A stretch of DNA of 64,000 nucleotides from Aquabacterium sp. A3. GTDB taxonomy: Bacteria; Pseudomonadota; Gammaproteobacteria; Burkholderiales; Burkholderiaceae_C. A model generated the notes under the pieces. That model was not told the DNA's origin. It ran no database searches and saw only the letters and a program-made list of their open reading frames with translations. Each line of letters opens with the position of its first letter. Position 1 is the first letter of the stretch. Where the stretch lies: positions 124,001 to 188,000 of the forward strand of contig NZ_JBBPEV010000002.1 in assembly GCF_038069945.1 (NCBI RefSeq), read 5' to 3'. This document shows positions 34,973-45,015 of this stretch, one piece after another. Both the position numbers and the translations under genes were made by a program.

Positions 34973-35719
34973 TCAAGCCGATTGCTGAAAGCCACCCTGG
35001 CGGTAGGTGAGCACCAGGGTGTCGCGCCAGCCGTGGTCGCCCTGCGGCTGGATGGGGGTGGACTCGTGGATCACCCGCTGGTCGTCCAGCAACAGCAGAC
35101 TCCAGGGCTGGTCCAGCGTGAAGCGCACGCCGTAGGGGCCATCGGCTTCAAACACACGGGTCTCGCCGCCCTTGATGCCCTGGCGCTCCAGCATGAGCAC
35201 GGCCACAAAGTCCACGCCATCGCGGTGGGCGCCCTCAGGTGTGGGCCGCCCGATGCCGCCGGTGGTGTCCACCCGGAAAGGATGGGCCTCGATGTACCAG
35301 GCGGGCACCGGTTTGACCGTGGCCAGCAGCCCCCCCAATTGGCGCAACAGGGCCTGCCACAAGGGGTGGCTCACCACCGCCGGGGCGATGGGCTCGAACC
35401 AGCGCTCGAAGCCGCCGTGCAGGGCGTTGTAGGTCACGGGCTGCCAGTGGGCGCGGTGCGGGGTCTGCGTCAGCACGTTGGTGCGGGTGTCGTGCACAAA
35501 GCAGCCGTGCCGGCGATAGCGGTAGTGGCCGCCGTCGCGCAGGTGCTGGTCGGGCGGCAGGTCATGCCAGTGGGCGTGCACCTCGTCGGCGGCCGACGCC
35601 GGTTGGTGCAGCCAGTTCAGCAGGGCGTCGGGCGCGACCACGGCCCAGCCCTGCTCGCGCAGCGCCGATGGAACCTGGTCGATGGTGTGGGGGGTGAGCG
35701 CGCGCATGGCCGCCATCAT
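34973..35719 (-). CDS. 2OG-Fe dioxygenase family protein
   Basis: This 248-aa cytosolic protein matches the 2OG-Fe(II) oxygenase group PF10014. The iron triad is probably HRD (EGAHRDGVDFV) plus the later His in QRVIHESTP, with the Arg of RDTLVLTYR as 2-oxoglutarate ligand. The ATG overlaps the thioesterase stop (ATGA), so the two genes form an operon. Related enzymes hydroxylate free amino acids, but the substrate here is unknown. A promoter for the next operon lies in the 108-bp gap downstream. Confidence 0.83.
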   Translation of the reverse strand: MMAAMRALTPHTIDQVPSALREQGWAVVAPDALLNWLHQPASAADEVHAHWHDLPPDQHLRDGGHYRYRRHGCFVHDTRTNVLTQTPHRAHWQPVTYNALHGGFERWFEPIAPAVVSHPLWQALLRQLGGLLATVKPVPAWYIEAHPFRVDTTGGIGRPTPEGAHRDGVDFVAVLMLERQGIKGGETRVFEADGPYGVRFTLDQPWSLLLLDDQRVIHESTPIQPQGDHGWRDTLVLTYRQGGFQQSA

Positions 35720-36138
35720 GCCGGCAAGGCGGGGCGGGGACGGCCTTCACGGTCGATCGCGACGTAGGTCACCTTGGCTTCAGTCACCTTGACCAGGATG
35801 GGGTTGGCGGGCTGGCGCTCGGCCCACACCTCCACGTGCACGGTGATCGAGGTTTTACCGATCTTCTCGACGCGGGCATAGAAGGACAGCAGATCGCCCA
35901 CCGACACCGCATTGCGAAAGATGAACTCGTTGACGGCGATCGTGGCCACACGGCCTTTGGAGATGCGTGCCGGCAACACGCAGGCGGCCAGGTCGACCTG
36001 GGCCATGATCCAGCCCCCGAAGATGTCGCCATTGCCGTTGGCGTCGGCCGGCATGGGCATCACCCGCATGACCAGCTCCATCTCGGGATGCAGGTCGGGC
36101 GGGCTCATCAGGGTGTTGGGCTTGGGGTGGACGGTCAT
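35716..36138 (-). CDS. Acyl-CoA thioesterase, YciA-like hotdog protein
   Basis: This 140-aa single-hotdog enzyme hydrolyses short to medium acyl-CoA. The motif GNGDIFGGWIMAQVDLA (about 34-50), with its catalytic Asp, and the ACOT-type region NEFIFRNAVSVGDLLSFYARV are clear. The ATG at 36138 is chosen because the upstream extension is basic, non-conserved sequence that overlaps the divergent ABC exporter promoter. Confidence 0.9.
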   Translation of the reverse strand: MTVHPKPNTLMSPPDLHPEMELVMRVMPMPADANGNGDIFGGWIMAQVDLAACVLPARISKGRVATIAVNEFIFRNAVSVGDLLSFYARVEKIGKTSITVHVEVWAERQPANPILVKVTEAKVTYVAIDREGRPRPALPA

Positions 36139-36208
36139 GCTCAGCGGCTTTCTGTGATCCGGACGACAATGCACCGGACGATTTCTTCTGACCGACATTC
36201 TTCCACCA

Positions 36209-38020
36209 ATGCGACGCTTTGCGCACGCCCCCGCCGCCGAGACCCCCACGCCGGCAGGCACATCCTCACGATCTGACCGCGACACCCTGGCACGGCTGTG
36301 GCCCTACCTGTGGGCCTACAAATGGCGGGTGATGCTGGCCCTGGCGTTCATGGTGGGCGCCAAGGTGGCCAATGTGGGCGTGCCGGTGCTGCTCAAGCAA
36401 CTGGTGGATCAACTGGCGCCGCAACCCACCATGGCCCAGGCCATGCTGGCCGTGCCCGTGGGCCTGCTGGTGGGCTATGGGCTGTTGCGCCTGTCCACCT
36501 CCTTGTTCACCGAGCTGCGCGAACTGGTGTTTGCCAAGGCCACCGAGGGCGCAGCGCGCAGCATCTCGCTGAAGGTGTTTTCGCACCTGCATGCGCTGAG
36601 CCTGCGCTTTCACCTCGAGCGCCAGACCGGTGGCATGACGCGCGACATCGAGCGCGGCACGCGGGCCGTGCATTCGCTGATTTCGTATTCGCTCTACAGC
36701 ATCATCCCCACGCTGATCGAGGTGGGGCTGGTGCTCACCTTGCTGGCCGTGAAGTTCGACGCCATGTACGCGGTCATCACGCTCACGGCGCTGGTGTTTT
36801 ATGTGGCCTTCACGGTCACCGTCACGCAGTGGCGCACGCGCTTTCGGCGCGAGATGAATGAGCTGGACTCCAAGGCCCACACACGGGCCATCGACTCGTT
36901 GCTCAACTACGAAACCGTCAAGTACTTCAACAACGAAGACTTCGAAACCCGCCGCTATGACGAGGCGCTGGAGCGCCTGCGCCGCGCCGGGGTGAAGAGC
37001 CAGCAAAGCCTGTCCCTGCTCAACGCAGGGCAGCAGACCATCATCGCCCTGGGCCTGATCGCCATGTTGTGGCGGGCCACACAAGGCGTGGTGTCCGGTG
37101 AGTTGACGGTGGGCGACCTGGTCATGGTCAATGCCTTCATGATCCAGCTCTACATCCCTTTGAATTTTCTGGGGGTGATCTACCGCGAAATCAAGCAGGC
37201 CGTCACCGACCTGGACAAGATGTTCACGCTGATGGAGCGCGACCGCGAGGTGCCCGATGCGCCCGATGCGCGACCCTTGATGGTGAAGTCTCCACCGGCC
37301 GTGCGCTTTGACCACGTGAAGTTTGCCTACGAGCCCGATCGGCCCATCCTGCACGACGTGAGCTTCGAGATCCCGGCCGGGCACACCGTGGCGGTGGTGG
37401 GGCCGTCGGGCTCGGGCAAATCCACCCTGGCGCGGCTGTTGTACCGCTTCTATGACGTGCAGGCAGGCCGCATCAGCATCCACGGGCACGACGTGCGCGC
37501 GCTGACACAAGACAGCCTGCGCCGCCACATCGGCATCGTGCCGCAAGACACCGTGCTCTTCAACGACACGGTGGCCTACAACATCGCCTATGGTCGGCCT
37601 GAGGCCACGCACGACGAGGTGATCGCCGCCGCGAAAGCTGCGCGCATCCACGACTTCATCAGCCACACGCCCAAGGGCTATGACACGGTGGTGGGCGAGC
37701 GGGGCCTGAAGCTGTCAGGCGGCGAGAAGCAGCGTGTGGCCATTGCCCGCACCCTGCTGAAGAACCCGCCCGTGCTGATTTTTGACGAGGCCACCTCGGC
37801 GCTCGATTCGGCCAACGAACGCGCCATCCAGGCCGAACTGGCCTCGGTGTCGCAGGGCAAGACGGTGCTGGTGATCGCGCACCGCTTGTCCACCATCGTC
37901 AACGCGCACGAGATCCTGGTGATGGATCAGGGGCGTATCATCGAGCGCGGCACGCACCCGCAATTGCTGGCCGCCAATGGGCGTTATGCCCAGATGTGGC
38001 GGCTGCAGCAAAGCGAGTGA
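36209..38020 (+). CDS. ABC exporter, Atm1/HMT1 type
   Basis: This 603-aa half-transporter has six transmembrane helices (about 30-330) fused to one ATPase. Walker A is GPSGSGKSTL, signature LSGGEKQRVAIAR, Walker B VLIFDEATSALD. The Atm1-family hallmark LNYETVKYFNNEDFE is present near residues 231-245. In bacteria this group exports glutathione-linked metals or sulphur species across the inner membrane. It is divergent from the thioesterase gene. A link to the metal cluster upstream is possible but not shown. Confidence 0.92.
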   Translation: MRRFAHAPAAETPTPAGTSSRSDRDTLARLWPYLWAYKWRVMLALAFMVGAKVANVGVPVLLKQLVDQLAPQPTMAQAMLAVPVGLLVGYGLLRLSTSLFTELRELVFAKATEGAARSISLKVFSHLHALSLRFHLERQTGGMTRDIERGTRAVHSLISYSLYSIIPTLIEVGLVLTLLAVKFDAMYAVITLTALVFYVAFTVTVTQWRTRFRREMNELDSKAHTRAIDSLLNYETVKYFNNEDFETRRYDEALERLRRAGVKSQQSLSLLNAGQQTIIALGLIAMLWRATQGVVSGELTVGDLVMVNAFMIQLYIPLNFLGVIYREIKQAVTDLDKMFTLMERDREVPDAPDARPLMVKSPPAVRFDHVKFAYEPDRPILHDVSFEIPAGHTVAVVGPSGSGKSTLARLLYRFYDVQAGRISIHGHDVRALTQDSLRRHIGIVPQDTVLFNDTVAYNIAYGRPEATHDEVIAAAKAARIHDFISHTPKGYDTVVGERGLKLSGGEKQRVAIARTLLKNPPVLIFDEATSALDSANERAIQAELASVSQGKTVLVIAHRLSTIVNAHEILVMDQGRIIERGTHPQLLAANGRYAQMWRLQQSE

Positions 38021-38074
38021 GTCGGCTGTGGTGTGGCGTGAAGCCCCACAACCCACCCTACAACGCACCCCTGT

Positions 38075-38680
38075 ATGTTTCATCGAATTCGTCGCGCGCT
38101 CATCGCCGCTTTCTTGCTTTCTGTGGCCTCATTGGCGCCAGCGCAGTCCAACCAGATCACTGAAAGCCTGGTGCTGAAGGGGCTGCGCCATCACGCCGAG
38201 CGGCAGTGCGCCAAGATGACGCAGGTGGTCAGCAAGGCCCAATCCGACGCCGAGGCTGCGGCCTTGAAGCCTGTGGTGGACATGGCCTGCGAGTGCATGC
38301 CGGAGGTGATCAACGAGGCGGCACAGGGGCGGCCCGAGGGGGACAAGGGGCGTGTGCTGTCGGTGGCCGAGGCCGGTCAACTGGCCGCCCGCATTCAAGC
38401 CACATGCACCGCCCGGCACTTGCGGCAGATGATGAGGCAACAGTGCAGCGCAGAACTGCCTCACGACATCAAGCCCGCCGTGCGGGAGGCCTACTGTGCC
38501 TGCGTGGGCGAACGTGCGGACCTCACGCCCGACCAGGCCTGGCTGGAGGCCAGCGTCCAGCAACACGAGCATTTCATGGCCAAGGTGCGTGCCGAGGCGG
38601 ACGGCGAGCCTGTGCCGCCCGAGCCTCAAACGGCCTTGAGCACCATCCCGGCCGAGTGCAGGGCCCAAGTCATGCCCTGA
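38075..38680 (+). CDS. Secreted Cys-rich hypothetical protein
   Basis: This 201-aa protein has a signal peptide (MFHRIRRALIAAFLLSVASLAPAQ). The mature part has spaced cysteines (RQCAKM, ACECM, ATCTA, QQCSAE, YCACV, AECRA) that suggest several disulphides. I do not recognise a family. It is helical and soluble, probably periplasmic, and sits 54 bases after the Atm1-type exporter, so it may be co-transcribed with it. Confidence 0.75.
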   Translation: MFHRIRRALIAAFLLSVASLAPAQSNQITESLVLKGLRHHAERQCAKMTQVVSKAQSDAEAAALKPVVDMACECMPEVINEAAQGRPEGDKGRVLSVAEAGQLAARIQATCTARHLRQMMRQQCSAELPHDIKPAVREAYCACVGERADLTPDQAWLEASVQQHEHFMAKVRAEADGEPVPPEPQTALSTIPAECRAQVMP

Positions 38681-38692
38681 TCCCTGCCGGCT

Positions 38693-39529
38693 TCAGCGCG
38701 TGCCGTCGACGTTGACGAAGGGCACGGCGCCGCTGGTCACGTTGGGCAGCTTGCCATCCCATTTGCGGATGGCCTCGCGCTCGTTTTCGACGCGGCGCAG
38801 GGCCAGCAGGTCGGCCGTGATCTGTTGGCGCTGCAAGGCCAGGGCCTCGGCCTCGGCGCGGGCGCTGGTCACCTTCTGTTTGGCCTCCACCTCGATGCGC
38901 AGCAGGTCGCGTTCGGCCTTGAGCTTTTCCTGTTCGGCGCGCACCTTGGCCTCGATGGCCTCAGAGAACGCCCGCGAGAAGGCAAAGTCCACGATGGCGA
39001 ACTCGTCGAGCACCAGGCCGTGGCGGCGCATTTTTTCTTTCAGCAGCTCACCGATCTCGTTGCGCACTTCGGTGCGGCGGGTGATCAGCTCTTCGGCGGT
39101 GAAGCGCGCGGTGATGGCCTTCACGGCCTCCTGCACGGCGGGCAGGATGATGCGCTCGGCCGCGATGTCGGTGGTCGGCCCGATATTGCGAAACACGTCC
39201 ACCACCCGGCTGGGGTCGAGGTGGTAGTTGATGGCGATGCGGGTGTGCACCGACTGCAGGTCGCGCGAGGCGGCGTTGCCTTCACCCTCACCCTTCTGGA
39301 TGCGCACGTCCATCACGTGCATGCGCTGCGCCAACGGGATCTTGAAATGGATGCCTGGGCCATAGACCTCGTCGTCAGGCTTGCCGAAGGTGGTCTTGAC
39401 ACCGCGCTCGCCAGCGGAGATGACCGACACCGGGTTCATGGCGGACAAGGCCACCACCACGGCAGCGACGATGGCCACCACTTTGAAAATGCGTGCGCCC
39501 GTGGAGGGCTCGCTGTTCAGGCTTTTCAT
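38693..39529 (-). CDS. Prohibitin/SPFH family membrane protein
   Basis: This 278-aa protein has one N-terminal membrane segment (IFKVVAIVAAVVVALSAM, about 14-31), then an SPFH domain (ISAGERGVKTTFGKPDDEVYGPGIHFKIPL; HTRIAINYHLDP) and a long coiled coil (KVRAEQEKLKAERDLLRIEVEAKQKVTSARAEAEAL). The fold assembles ring-like membrane scaffolds. The ATG at 39529 has an AGGAGA site. It is third in a minus-strand set with an MscS channel and a membrane ATPase, so it may scaffold them (inference). Confidence 0.9.
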   Translation of the reverse strand: MKSLNSEPSTGARIFKVVAIVAAVVVALSAMNPVSVISAGERGVKTTFGKPDDEVYGPGIHFKIPLAQRMHVMDVRIQKGEGEGNAASRDLQSVHTRIAINYHLDPSRVVDVFRNIGPTTDIAAERIILPAVQEAVKAITARFTAEELITRRTEVRNEIGELLKEKMRRHGLVLDEFAIVDFAFSRAFSEAIEAKVRAEQEKLKAERDLLRIEVEAKQKVTSARAEAEALALQRQQITADLLALRRVENEREAIRKWDGKLPNVTSGAVPFVNVDGTR

Positions 39530-39548
39530 GGGGTCTCCTGGTTTGAGT

Positions 39549-40358
39549 TCATTCGGGGGTTTTGCGGTACAGCATGGCGGGGCGCTGGATGCCGGCCTGG
39601 GCAAAGCCTGCCACCAGGCGTTCGGTCACGTCGCTCTCCAGCGTCTTTTCATAGCGCACGTCCATCACGTACACCTTGCAACGCAGCCTCAGCGCAAAGT
39701 ACTGCTCGTGCACCACCTCGTTGACCAGCACGGCCCAGGGCTTGTCAAGGTAGGCGTAAGGTGAGCTGGTCAGGGCTTCTTGCGCGATCTGTTTGGCCTG
39801 GGGCAGGTCCTGGTCGATGCCGATGTAGAAGTCCATCTGGATCAGCATGTTGAGCTCGCCGGCGTTGCCGCATGACACGCTGTCACTGAGGAACTTGTTG
39901 TTCGGGATGGTCACCAGGTTGTCGTCCAGGGTGACCAGGCGAACCGAGCGCAGGCCGATGGACACGATCTCGCCGTAGTGGCCATCGAAAGTCACCCGAT
40001 CGCCCACCTGGAAGGGCTTGTCCACCAGCAGGGTGATGCCCGCGATGATGGACGCCGCCAGGTCTTTCAATGCAAAGCCGACCGTGACCGCGATGGTGCC
40101 GCCCAGGGCGATCAGCATCTCGTCTGTGAGCGCGAAGATCACGGGCACCGCTGCAGCGAAGGCCCCGATGTAGATCACGAACCGCAGGATGGTCACCACC
40201 TGGTTGATGGTCAGGCGTCGATCCACCAGCCGGTTGCCCAGTTGTTCGCTGACGCTTTGCAGCACCCGCACCAGCAGCCAGGCCATCAGAAAGATCAGCA
40301 GGGCCGTCGGGATGCCTCCTGGCCGCAGGAACTGAAGGATTTGTCCAGCGTCTTGCAT
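39549..40358 (-). CDS. MscS-family mechanosensitive channel
   Basis: This 269-aa inner-membrane channel has three N-terminal transmembrane helices, the pore-lining Gly/Ala-rich TM3 (LGGTIAVTVGFALKDLAASIIAGI, about 84-107) and the beta domain (VGDRVTFDGHYGEIVSIGLRSVRLVTLDDNLVTIPN). It lacks the large periplasmic domain of MscK. It begins 15 bases after the ATPase gene and precedes the prohibitin gene by 19 bases, so the three are probably one transcript. Confidence 0.92.
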   Translation of the reverse strand: MQDAGQILQFLRPGGIPTALLIFLMAWLLVRVLQSVSEQLGNRLVDRRLTINQVVTILRFVIYIGAFAAAVPVIFALTDEMLIALGGTIAVTVGFALKDLAASIIAGITLLVDKPFQVGDRVTFDGHYGEIVSIGLRSVRLVTLDDNLVTIPNNKFLSDSVSCGNAGELNMLIQMDFYIGIDQDLPQAKQIAQEALTSSPYAYLDKPWAVLVNEVVHEQYFALRLRCKVYVMDVRYEKTLESDVTERLVAGFAQAGIQRPAMLYRKTPE

Positions 40359-40373
40359 GGGTCGTGTTCCGGT

Positions 40374-42854
40374 TCAGATCACCAGCAGCTTCTTGCGCTG
40401 CAGGAAGTGCAGTACGGCGCGGTTCCAGTGTGTCGAGACCCGATAGCGCCCGGCCTCCTGCGTCAGCACGCCGTCTTGGGCCAGCATGTTGAGCACGCGC
40501 TCGCACTCATGGGGTGCAAAACGAATGCTGCGCGTGGCTTCGGCGGCGCTCAGGTTTTCGTGTTGCACCAGTGCGGCCAGGATGAACTGGGCGTGCGCCT
40601 TGAAGCGCTCCAGCCGGTTGGCGTCGGGCATCGGAAACAGACGTGCATCCACCTGCCGGTCGCCACGCGGCGACGGCACGAGGGCCAGACGGAAAAAGTG
40701 CAGGGCCACCCGGGGGTTGCCGTCGGCATAGTCCCAGATCAGTCGGTAGAAGCGGTCCGAGTTGCGGTCGGCCTGATCAGGTGAGGCATGCGTGGCTGAA
40801 TAAACCGGCGACAGCTGAGTGATCAACTGGTCGAAGTTGGCCGTGTAGCCGGCCGCTTGCAGGCGTTTGTCCAGCATCTCTGCCACGGCCTGTTCGGGCC
40901 AGCCTCTCAGCGCGATGACCTGGTCAAACACATCGCGGTGAGGATGCACCCGGCGCAGGTATTCGAACGGCCAGCGCGCGAACGCCAGCACCCACAACAC
41001 GCGGCCCGTGGTGGCCTCGGCCAGGCGAAGCAGCGCTTCATAGGCCTGCAGGCCACCGACGGCGCGCAGCATGAGGTTTTGGCACAGGTCGATCATCACC
41101 ACCTGCCCTGGGGCCTGCAGCAATTCGCTGACCAGGCGCTCGTGGCTGTGTGCATCGGCACTCAGGCCCAGCACCTCGCGCAACAGGGCGTACAGCTGTT
41201 GCGGCTCGGTGATGCGGTCTTGAACTTCGTGGCGCACGGCCGGCAGTCCGGCGGGCAGTTGATCGGTCAGCGACATCAACCACGAGGTCTTGCCGCTGCC
41301 GCGCTCACCCGTGAGGGCCACGATGCCGCCGTGTTCGCCTGCACGCAGCGTGGCGGCACGCGCCAGCACCTCGTCCAGGCCGGGGTGGTGGTCGATGCGC
41401 AGGGCCGGTGGGGCGGCTTCTTCCGAGAAGGCCTGCACGAGCGCATCAGGCAGTTCGACATCACCGGCTTCACTGACCTGTTTTCGACTTTGATACTGCA
41501 GTTGCTGCCGCAGGATGTAGGCCAGGGCCCGGCGCGTCTGCTCGAAGCTCAGGGTGACGTCGCGCACCCAGATCCACAACCCTCGCGCCGCCACGTACAG
41601 GAAGGCGGCGGCGGCCACGCCGATGCCGATGCCCTGGTCCTGGGTGGCGCGCACAGCCCCGGCCAGGCGACCGGTCGGAAAAAAGGCCAGATAGGCTTGC
41701 GTGACCTCGCCCCGCCAGCGCTGGATGAGTCGCCATGCCACCAGCACCACGGCCACCGTGGCCAGATTCGCGGCAATGCCGTACAGCGCCCCCCGGCCCA
41801 GGGCCGCCTGGGCCAGCAACAGGTACCAACTCATGGCCAGCACCACGGCCCCCACCAGGCGCAAGGAGCTGCGAATCTTGGCGTTGAGTTCGTGGCCGAC
41901 CACCCGATGCCGAGACACCGCCGTCAGCAGCACCCGGTGCGAGAACGCCAGGGCCAGTGCGTACCAGGCATAGGCGTAGGCCAGCGAGCGCAGCACACCG
42001 AGTTCGGGCAGCCCCTGGATGTTGGCCAGCAACTGGTCAAACAGCAAGTAAATGGTGGCCAGCAGGATCAGCTCGGGGGCGATGGTGATCACCATGCGCA
42101 TGGCCCCGTCTGCCCAGCGGGCCAGTGCAGCGAAGTGAATCTGACTCACGAGGCGTCGCCGCCAGCGGTCCAGCACCGAACGGCTGCGGGCGCGCAACAC
42201 CTGCAGCCCCACAACAAGGCCCAGCACCGCGAACACGCCCAGGCCGTAGCGCCCTGCCGTGAGCCCATCGTGCAGCTGGATCACCAGGCTGTCGAACGCG
42301 TGCAGGCGCTGCACCGGATACCAGCGCGCCATCAGCTGAACGTGTTTCAGTTCATTGACGATGCGAGACCATGCACCCCAGCTCAAGCCCGTCCACCGGG
42401 CGCGTTCGGCCACCGACAGGTGCGGCAGCAGGGCCACGCGCTGGGCCTGCAGCGCACTGAGCGCACGCATGAGCTCGTCGGCCATCGCATAACGCTGCTC
42501 GGAATCGTGGTTGTCGGCGCTGGCCGAGGTGTGCAGCCCGTCCAGCGCCTGTTCGGCGTCTGCACGCAGTTGGGCCAGGTCTTGATCGAGCGCCCGGTAC
42601 CTTGCATCGGCCTCGGTGGCGGTCAGTGCCTGCGCTGGAGGGGTGATCGAATGGCGCTCAACCAACCGTCGAAGCCGTGACTGTTGCGATGCCTGTTGTT
42701 CTGCGAGGGTGGGGGCCTTGCCGGATGCGTCGTCGCGGCGTGCGCTGGCCTCGGCGGAGGCCTGGGCCCAGGCGGTCGTGACCGTCAGCAGCATCAAACA
42801 GGTCACCAGCCATAAGCGCCATGGTTGCCACGATCGCCGACCCGACCAGGACAT
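40374..42854 (-). CDS. Membrane-anchored P-loop ATPase with winged-helix-like tail
   Basis: This 826-aa protein has a signal or anchor (WQPWRLWLVTCLMLLTVTTAWAQ) and a periplasmic helical region (about 30-195). About six membrane segments follow (about 203-425). The cytosolic P-loop NTPase has Walker A GERGSGKTS (516-524) and Walker B QVVMIDLC (about 584-591). The last ~80 residues (LAALVQHENLSAAEATRSIRFAPHECERVLNMLAQDGVLTQEAGRY) look like a winged helix. Residues resemble AAA/STAND-type ATPases. An alternative start at 42926 adds 24 residues before the signal. Its job is unknown; it is operonic with MscS and prohibitin genes. Confidence 0.8.
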   Translation of the reverse strand: MSWSGRRSWQPWRLWLVTCLMLLTVTTAWAQASAEASARRDDASGKAPTLAEQQASQQSRLRRLVERHSITPPAQALTATEADARYRALDQDLAQLRADAEQALDGLHTSASADNHDSEQRYAMADELMRALSALQAQRVALLPHLSVAERARWTGLSWGAWSRIVNELKHVQLMARWYPVQRLHAFDSLVIQLHDGLTAGRYGLGVFAVLGLVVGLQVLRARSRSVLDRWRRRLVSQIHFAALARWADGAMRMVITIAPELILLATIYLLFDQLLANIQGLPELGVLRSLAYAYAWYALALAFSHRVLLTAVSRHRVVGHELNAKIRSSLRLVGAVVLAMSWYLLLAQAALGRGALYGIAANLATVAVVLVAWRLIQRWRGEVTQAYLAFFPTGRLAGAVRATQDQGIGIGVAAAAFLYVAARGLWIWVRDVTLSFEQTRRALAYILRQQLQYQSRKQVSEAGDVELPDALVQAFSEEAAPPALRIDHHPGLDEVLARAATLRAGEHGGIVALTGERGSGKTSWLMSLTDQLPAGLPAVRHEVQDRITEPQQLYALLREVLGLSADAHSHERLVSELLQAPGQVVMIDLCQNLMLRAVGGLQAYEALLRLAEATTGRVLWVLAFARWPFEYLRRVHPHRDVFDQVIALRGWPEQAVAEMLDKRLQAAGYTANFDQLITQLSPVYSATHASPDQADRNSDRFYRLIWDYADGNPRVALHFFRLALVPSPRGDRQVDARLFPMPDANRLERFKAHAQFILAALVQHENLSAAEATRSIRFAPHECERVLNMLAQDGVLTQEAGRYRVSTHWNRAVLHFLQRKKLLVI

Positions 42855-42978
42855 GGTGGGCGCGCCTGGGACACGAGAGGTGGCAATGGCCTGGTGAATG
42901 AGCACGTTCGGCGGGCAGTGAGACAATCTGCGGCTGGATTATGGGCCCGTACCACGGTGCTGGCCGTTCACTTCACCG

Positions 42979-44028
42979 ATGGCTGTAGACATGACCACCC
43001 CCACCCAGATCACCCTTGTGCGCCCCGATGACTGGCACCTGCACCTGCGCGATGGCGCGGCCATGGCCTCGGTGGTGTCCGCCACGGCGCAGCAGTTTGC
43101 ACGGGCCATCGTCATGCCCAACCTGCGCCCGCCCGTCACCACCGCCGCCATGGCCGTGGCCTACCGCGACCGCATCCGTGCCGCGGTGCCTGAGGGCCTG
43201 AAGTTTGAGCCCCTGATGGTGCTCTACCTGACCGACAACACCCCGGCTGATGAGGTCAAACGCGCCAAAGACGCGGGTGTGGTGGCGTTCAAGCTCTACC
43301 CGGCGGGCGCCACCACCAACAGCGACGCGGGCGTGACCGATTTGCGCAAAACCTACGCCGTGCTGGAGGCCATGCAGCGCGAAGGCATGGTTTTTTGCGT
43401 GCACGGCGAGGTCACGGACAACGAGATCGACGTGTTCGACCGCGAGAAGGCCTTCATCGACGACAAGCTCATCCCGCTGCGCCGCGATATTCCGGAGCTG
43501 AAGGTGGCGTTTGAGCACATCACCACCAAGGAAGCGGCCCAGTACGTGCTTGATGCCGACCACTTCGTCGGCGCCACCATCACGCCGCAGCACCTGCTGT
43601 ACAACCGCAATGCCATTTTCATGGGTGGCATTCGCCCACATTACTACTGCCTGCCCATCCTCAAGCGCGAAGAGCACCGCCTGGCACTGGTGCAGGCGGC
43701 CACCAGTGGTTCGCCGAAGTTCTTCCTGGGCACCGACAGCGCCCCGCACGCCTCGCACCTGAAAGAGCACTCGTCAGGTTGTGCGGGCTGCTACAGCGCC
43801 CCCAGCGCCATGGAGCTGTACGCCGAGGCCTTCGAAGCCGTGGGCGCACTGGACAAGCTGGAAGGCTTTGCCAGCTTCCATGGCCCCGACTACTACGGCC
43901 TGCCGCGCAACACCGACACCGTCACCCTGGTGCGTGAAGACTGGGTGGTGCCGGAAGAGCTGCCCTTTGGCGAGACCGTGATCAAGCCCCTGCGCGGCGG
44001 CGAAACGCTGCGCTGGAAGCTGCGCTGA
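42979..44028 (+). CDS. pyrC: Dihydroorotase
   Basis: This 349-aa zinc amidohydrolase cyclises carbamoyl aspartate in pyrimidine synthesis. Metal ligands are seen in [10 protein letters not shown], the carboxylated Lys in [35 protein letters not shown] and FLGTDSAPH. It is of the short, E. coli-type class. ATG at 42979 is used, with a second Met four codons in. It is convergent with cysK and divergent from the ATPase gene. Confidence 0.97.
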   Translation: MAVDMTTPTQITLVRPDDWHLHLRDGAAMASVVSATAQQFARAIVMPNLRPPVTTAAMAVAYRDRIRAAVPEGLKFEPLMVLYLTDNTPADEVKRAKDAGVVAFKLYPAGATTNSDAGVTDLRKTYAVLEAMQREGMVFCVHGEVTDNEIDVFDREKAFIDDKLIPLRRDIPELKVAFEHITTKEAAQYVLDADHFVGATITPQHLLYNRNAIFMGGIRPHYYCLPILKREEHRLALVQAATSGSPKFFLGTDSAPHASHLKEHSSGCAGCYSAPSAMELYAEAFEAVGALDKLEGFASFHGPDYYGLPRNTDTVTLVREDWVVPEELPFGETVIKPLRGGETLRWKLR

Positions 44029-44031
44029 GGC

Positions 44032-44946
44032 TCAGGCCGGCAGGTAGCCTTCCACCGACAGGTAGCGTTCGCCCGTGTCGTAGTTGAAGCCCAGCACGCG
44101 GCTGCCGGCCGGCAGTTCGGGCAGCTTTTGCGCGATGGCGGCCAGCGTGGCGCCTGAGGAGATGCCCACCAGCATGCCCTCTTCACGGGCGGCGCGGCGG
44201 CCGTACTCGCGGGCGTCTTCGGCATCCACCTGGATGACGCCATCCAGCAAGGCGGTGTGCAGGTTGGCGGGCACGAAGCCGGCGCCAATGCCCTGGATGG
44301 GGTGGGGGGCCGGGCTGCCGCCCGAGATCACGGGCGAGGCCTTGGGCTCCACTGCGAACACCTTCAGCTGGGGCCACTGGGCCTTGAGCACCTTGGCCAC
44401 GCCGGTGAGGTGGCCGCCCGTGCCCACGCCGGTGATGATGGCGTCCAGGCCGTCAGGGAAATCGGCCAGGATTTCTTGCGCCGTGGTGCGCTCGTGCACG
44501 GCGATGTTGGCGGCGTTCTCGAACTGCTGCGGCATCCACGCGCCGGGGGTTTGTTCCACCAGCTCCTGCGCGCGGGCGATGGCGCCCTTCATGCCCTTTT
44601 CGCGGGGGGTGAGGTCGAAGCTGGCGCCGTAGGCCAGCATCAGGCGGCGGCGCTCGATGGACATGCTGTCGGGCATCACCAGCACCAGCTTGTAGCCCTT
44701 GACGGCCGCCACCATGGCCAGGCCCACGCCCGTGTTGCCCGAGGTGGGCTCGATGATGGTGCCGCCGGGTTGAAGCACCCCACGGGCTTCGGCGTCTTCG
44801 ATCATGGCCAGGGCGATGCGGTCCTTGATCGATCCGCCCGGGTTGCTGCGCTCGGACTTGATCCAGACCTCGGCCTGACCGAACAGGCGGTTGAGGCGCA
44901 CATGCGGCGTCCGGCCAATGGTGTCGAGGATGCTGTGGGCTTTCAT
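44032..44946 (-). CDS. cysK: Cysteine synthase A
   Basis: This 304-aa PLP enzyme makes cysteine from O-acetylserine and sulphide. The PLP lysine is K41 ([11 protein letters not shown]), the substrate loop [12 protein letters not shown] and the phosphate loop [11 protein letters not shown] are intact. The stop is three bases from the pyrC stop (convergent). CysM is less likely given the GFVPANL region and the C-terminus. Confidence 0.93.
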   Translation of the reverse strand: MKAHSILDTIGRTPHVRLNRLFGQAEVWIKSERSNPGGSIKDRIALAMIEDAEARGVLQPGGTIIEPTSGNTGVGLAMVAAVKGYKLVLVMPDSMSIERRRLMLAYGASFDLTPREKGMKGAIARAQELVEQTPGAWMPQQFENAANIAVHERTTAQEILADFPDGLDAIITGVGTGGHLTGVAKVLKAQWPQLKVFAVEPKASPVISGGSPAPHPIQGIGAGFVPANLHTALLDGVIQVDAEDAREYGRRAAREEGMLVGISSGATLAAIAQKLPELPAGSRVLGFNYDTGERYLSVEGYLPA

Positions 44947-45015
44947 CAGGGTCTCCGTTGCAGGGTTTTCGGTGCCAGGCCGTCAGGATACGCGGCCTGG
45001 CGCGACAATGTGCGC

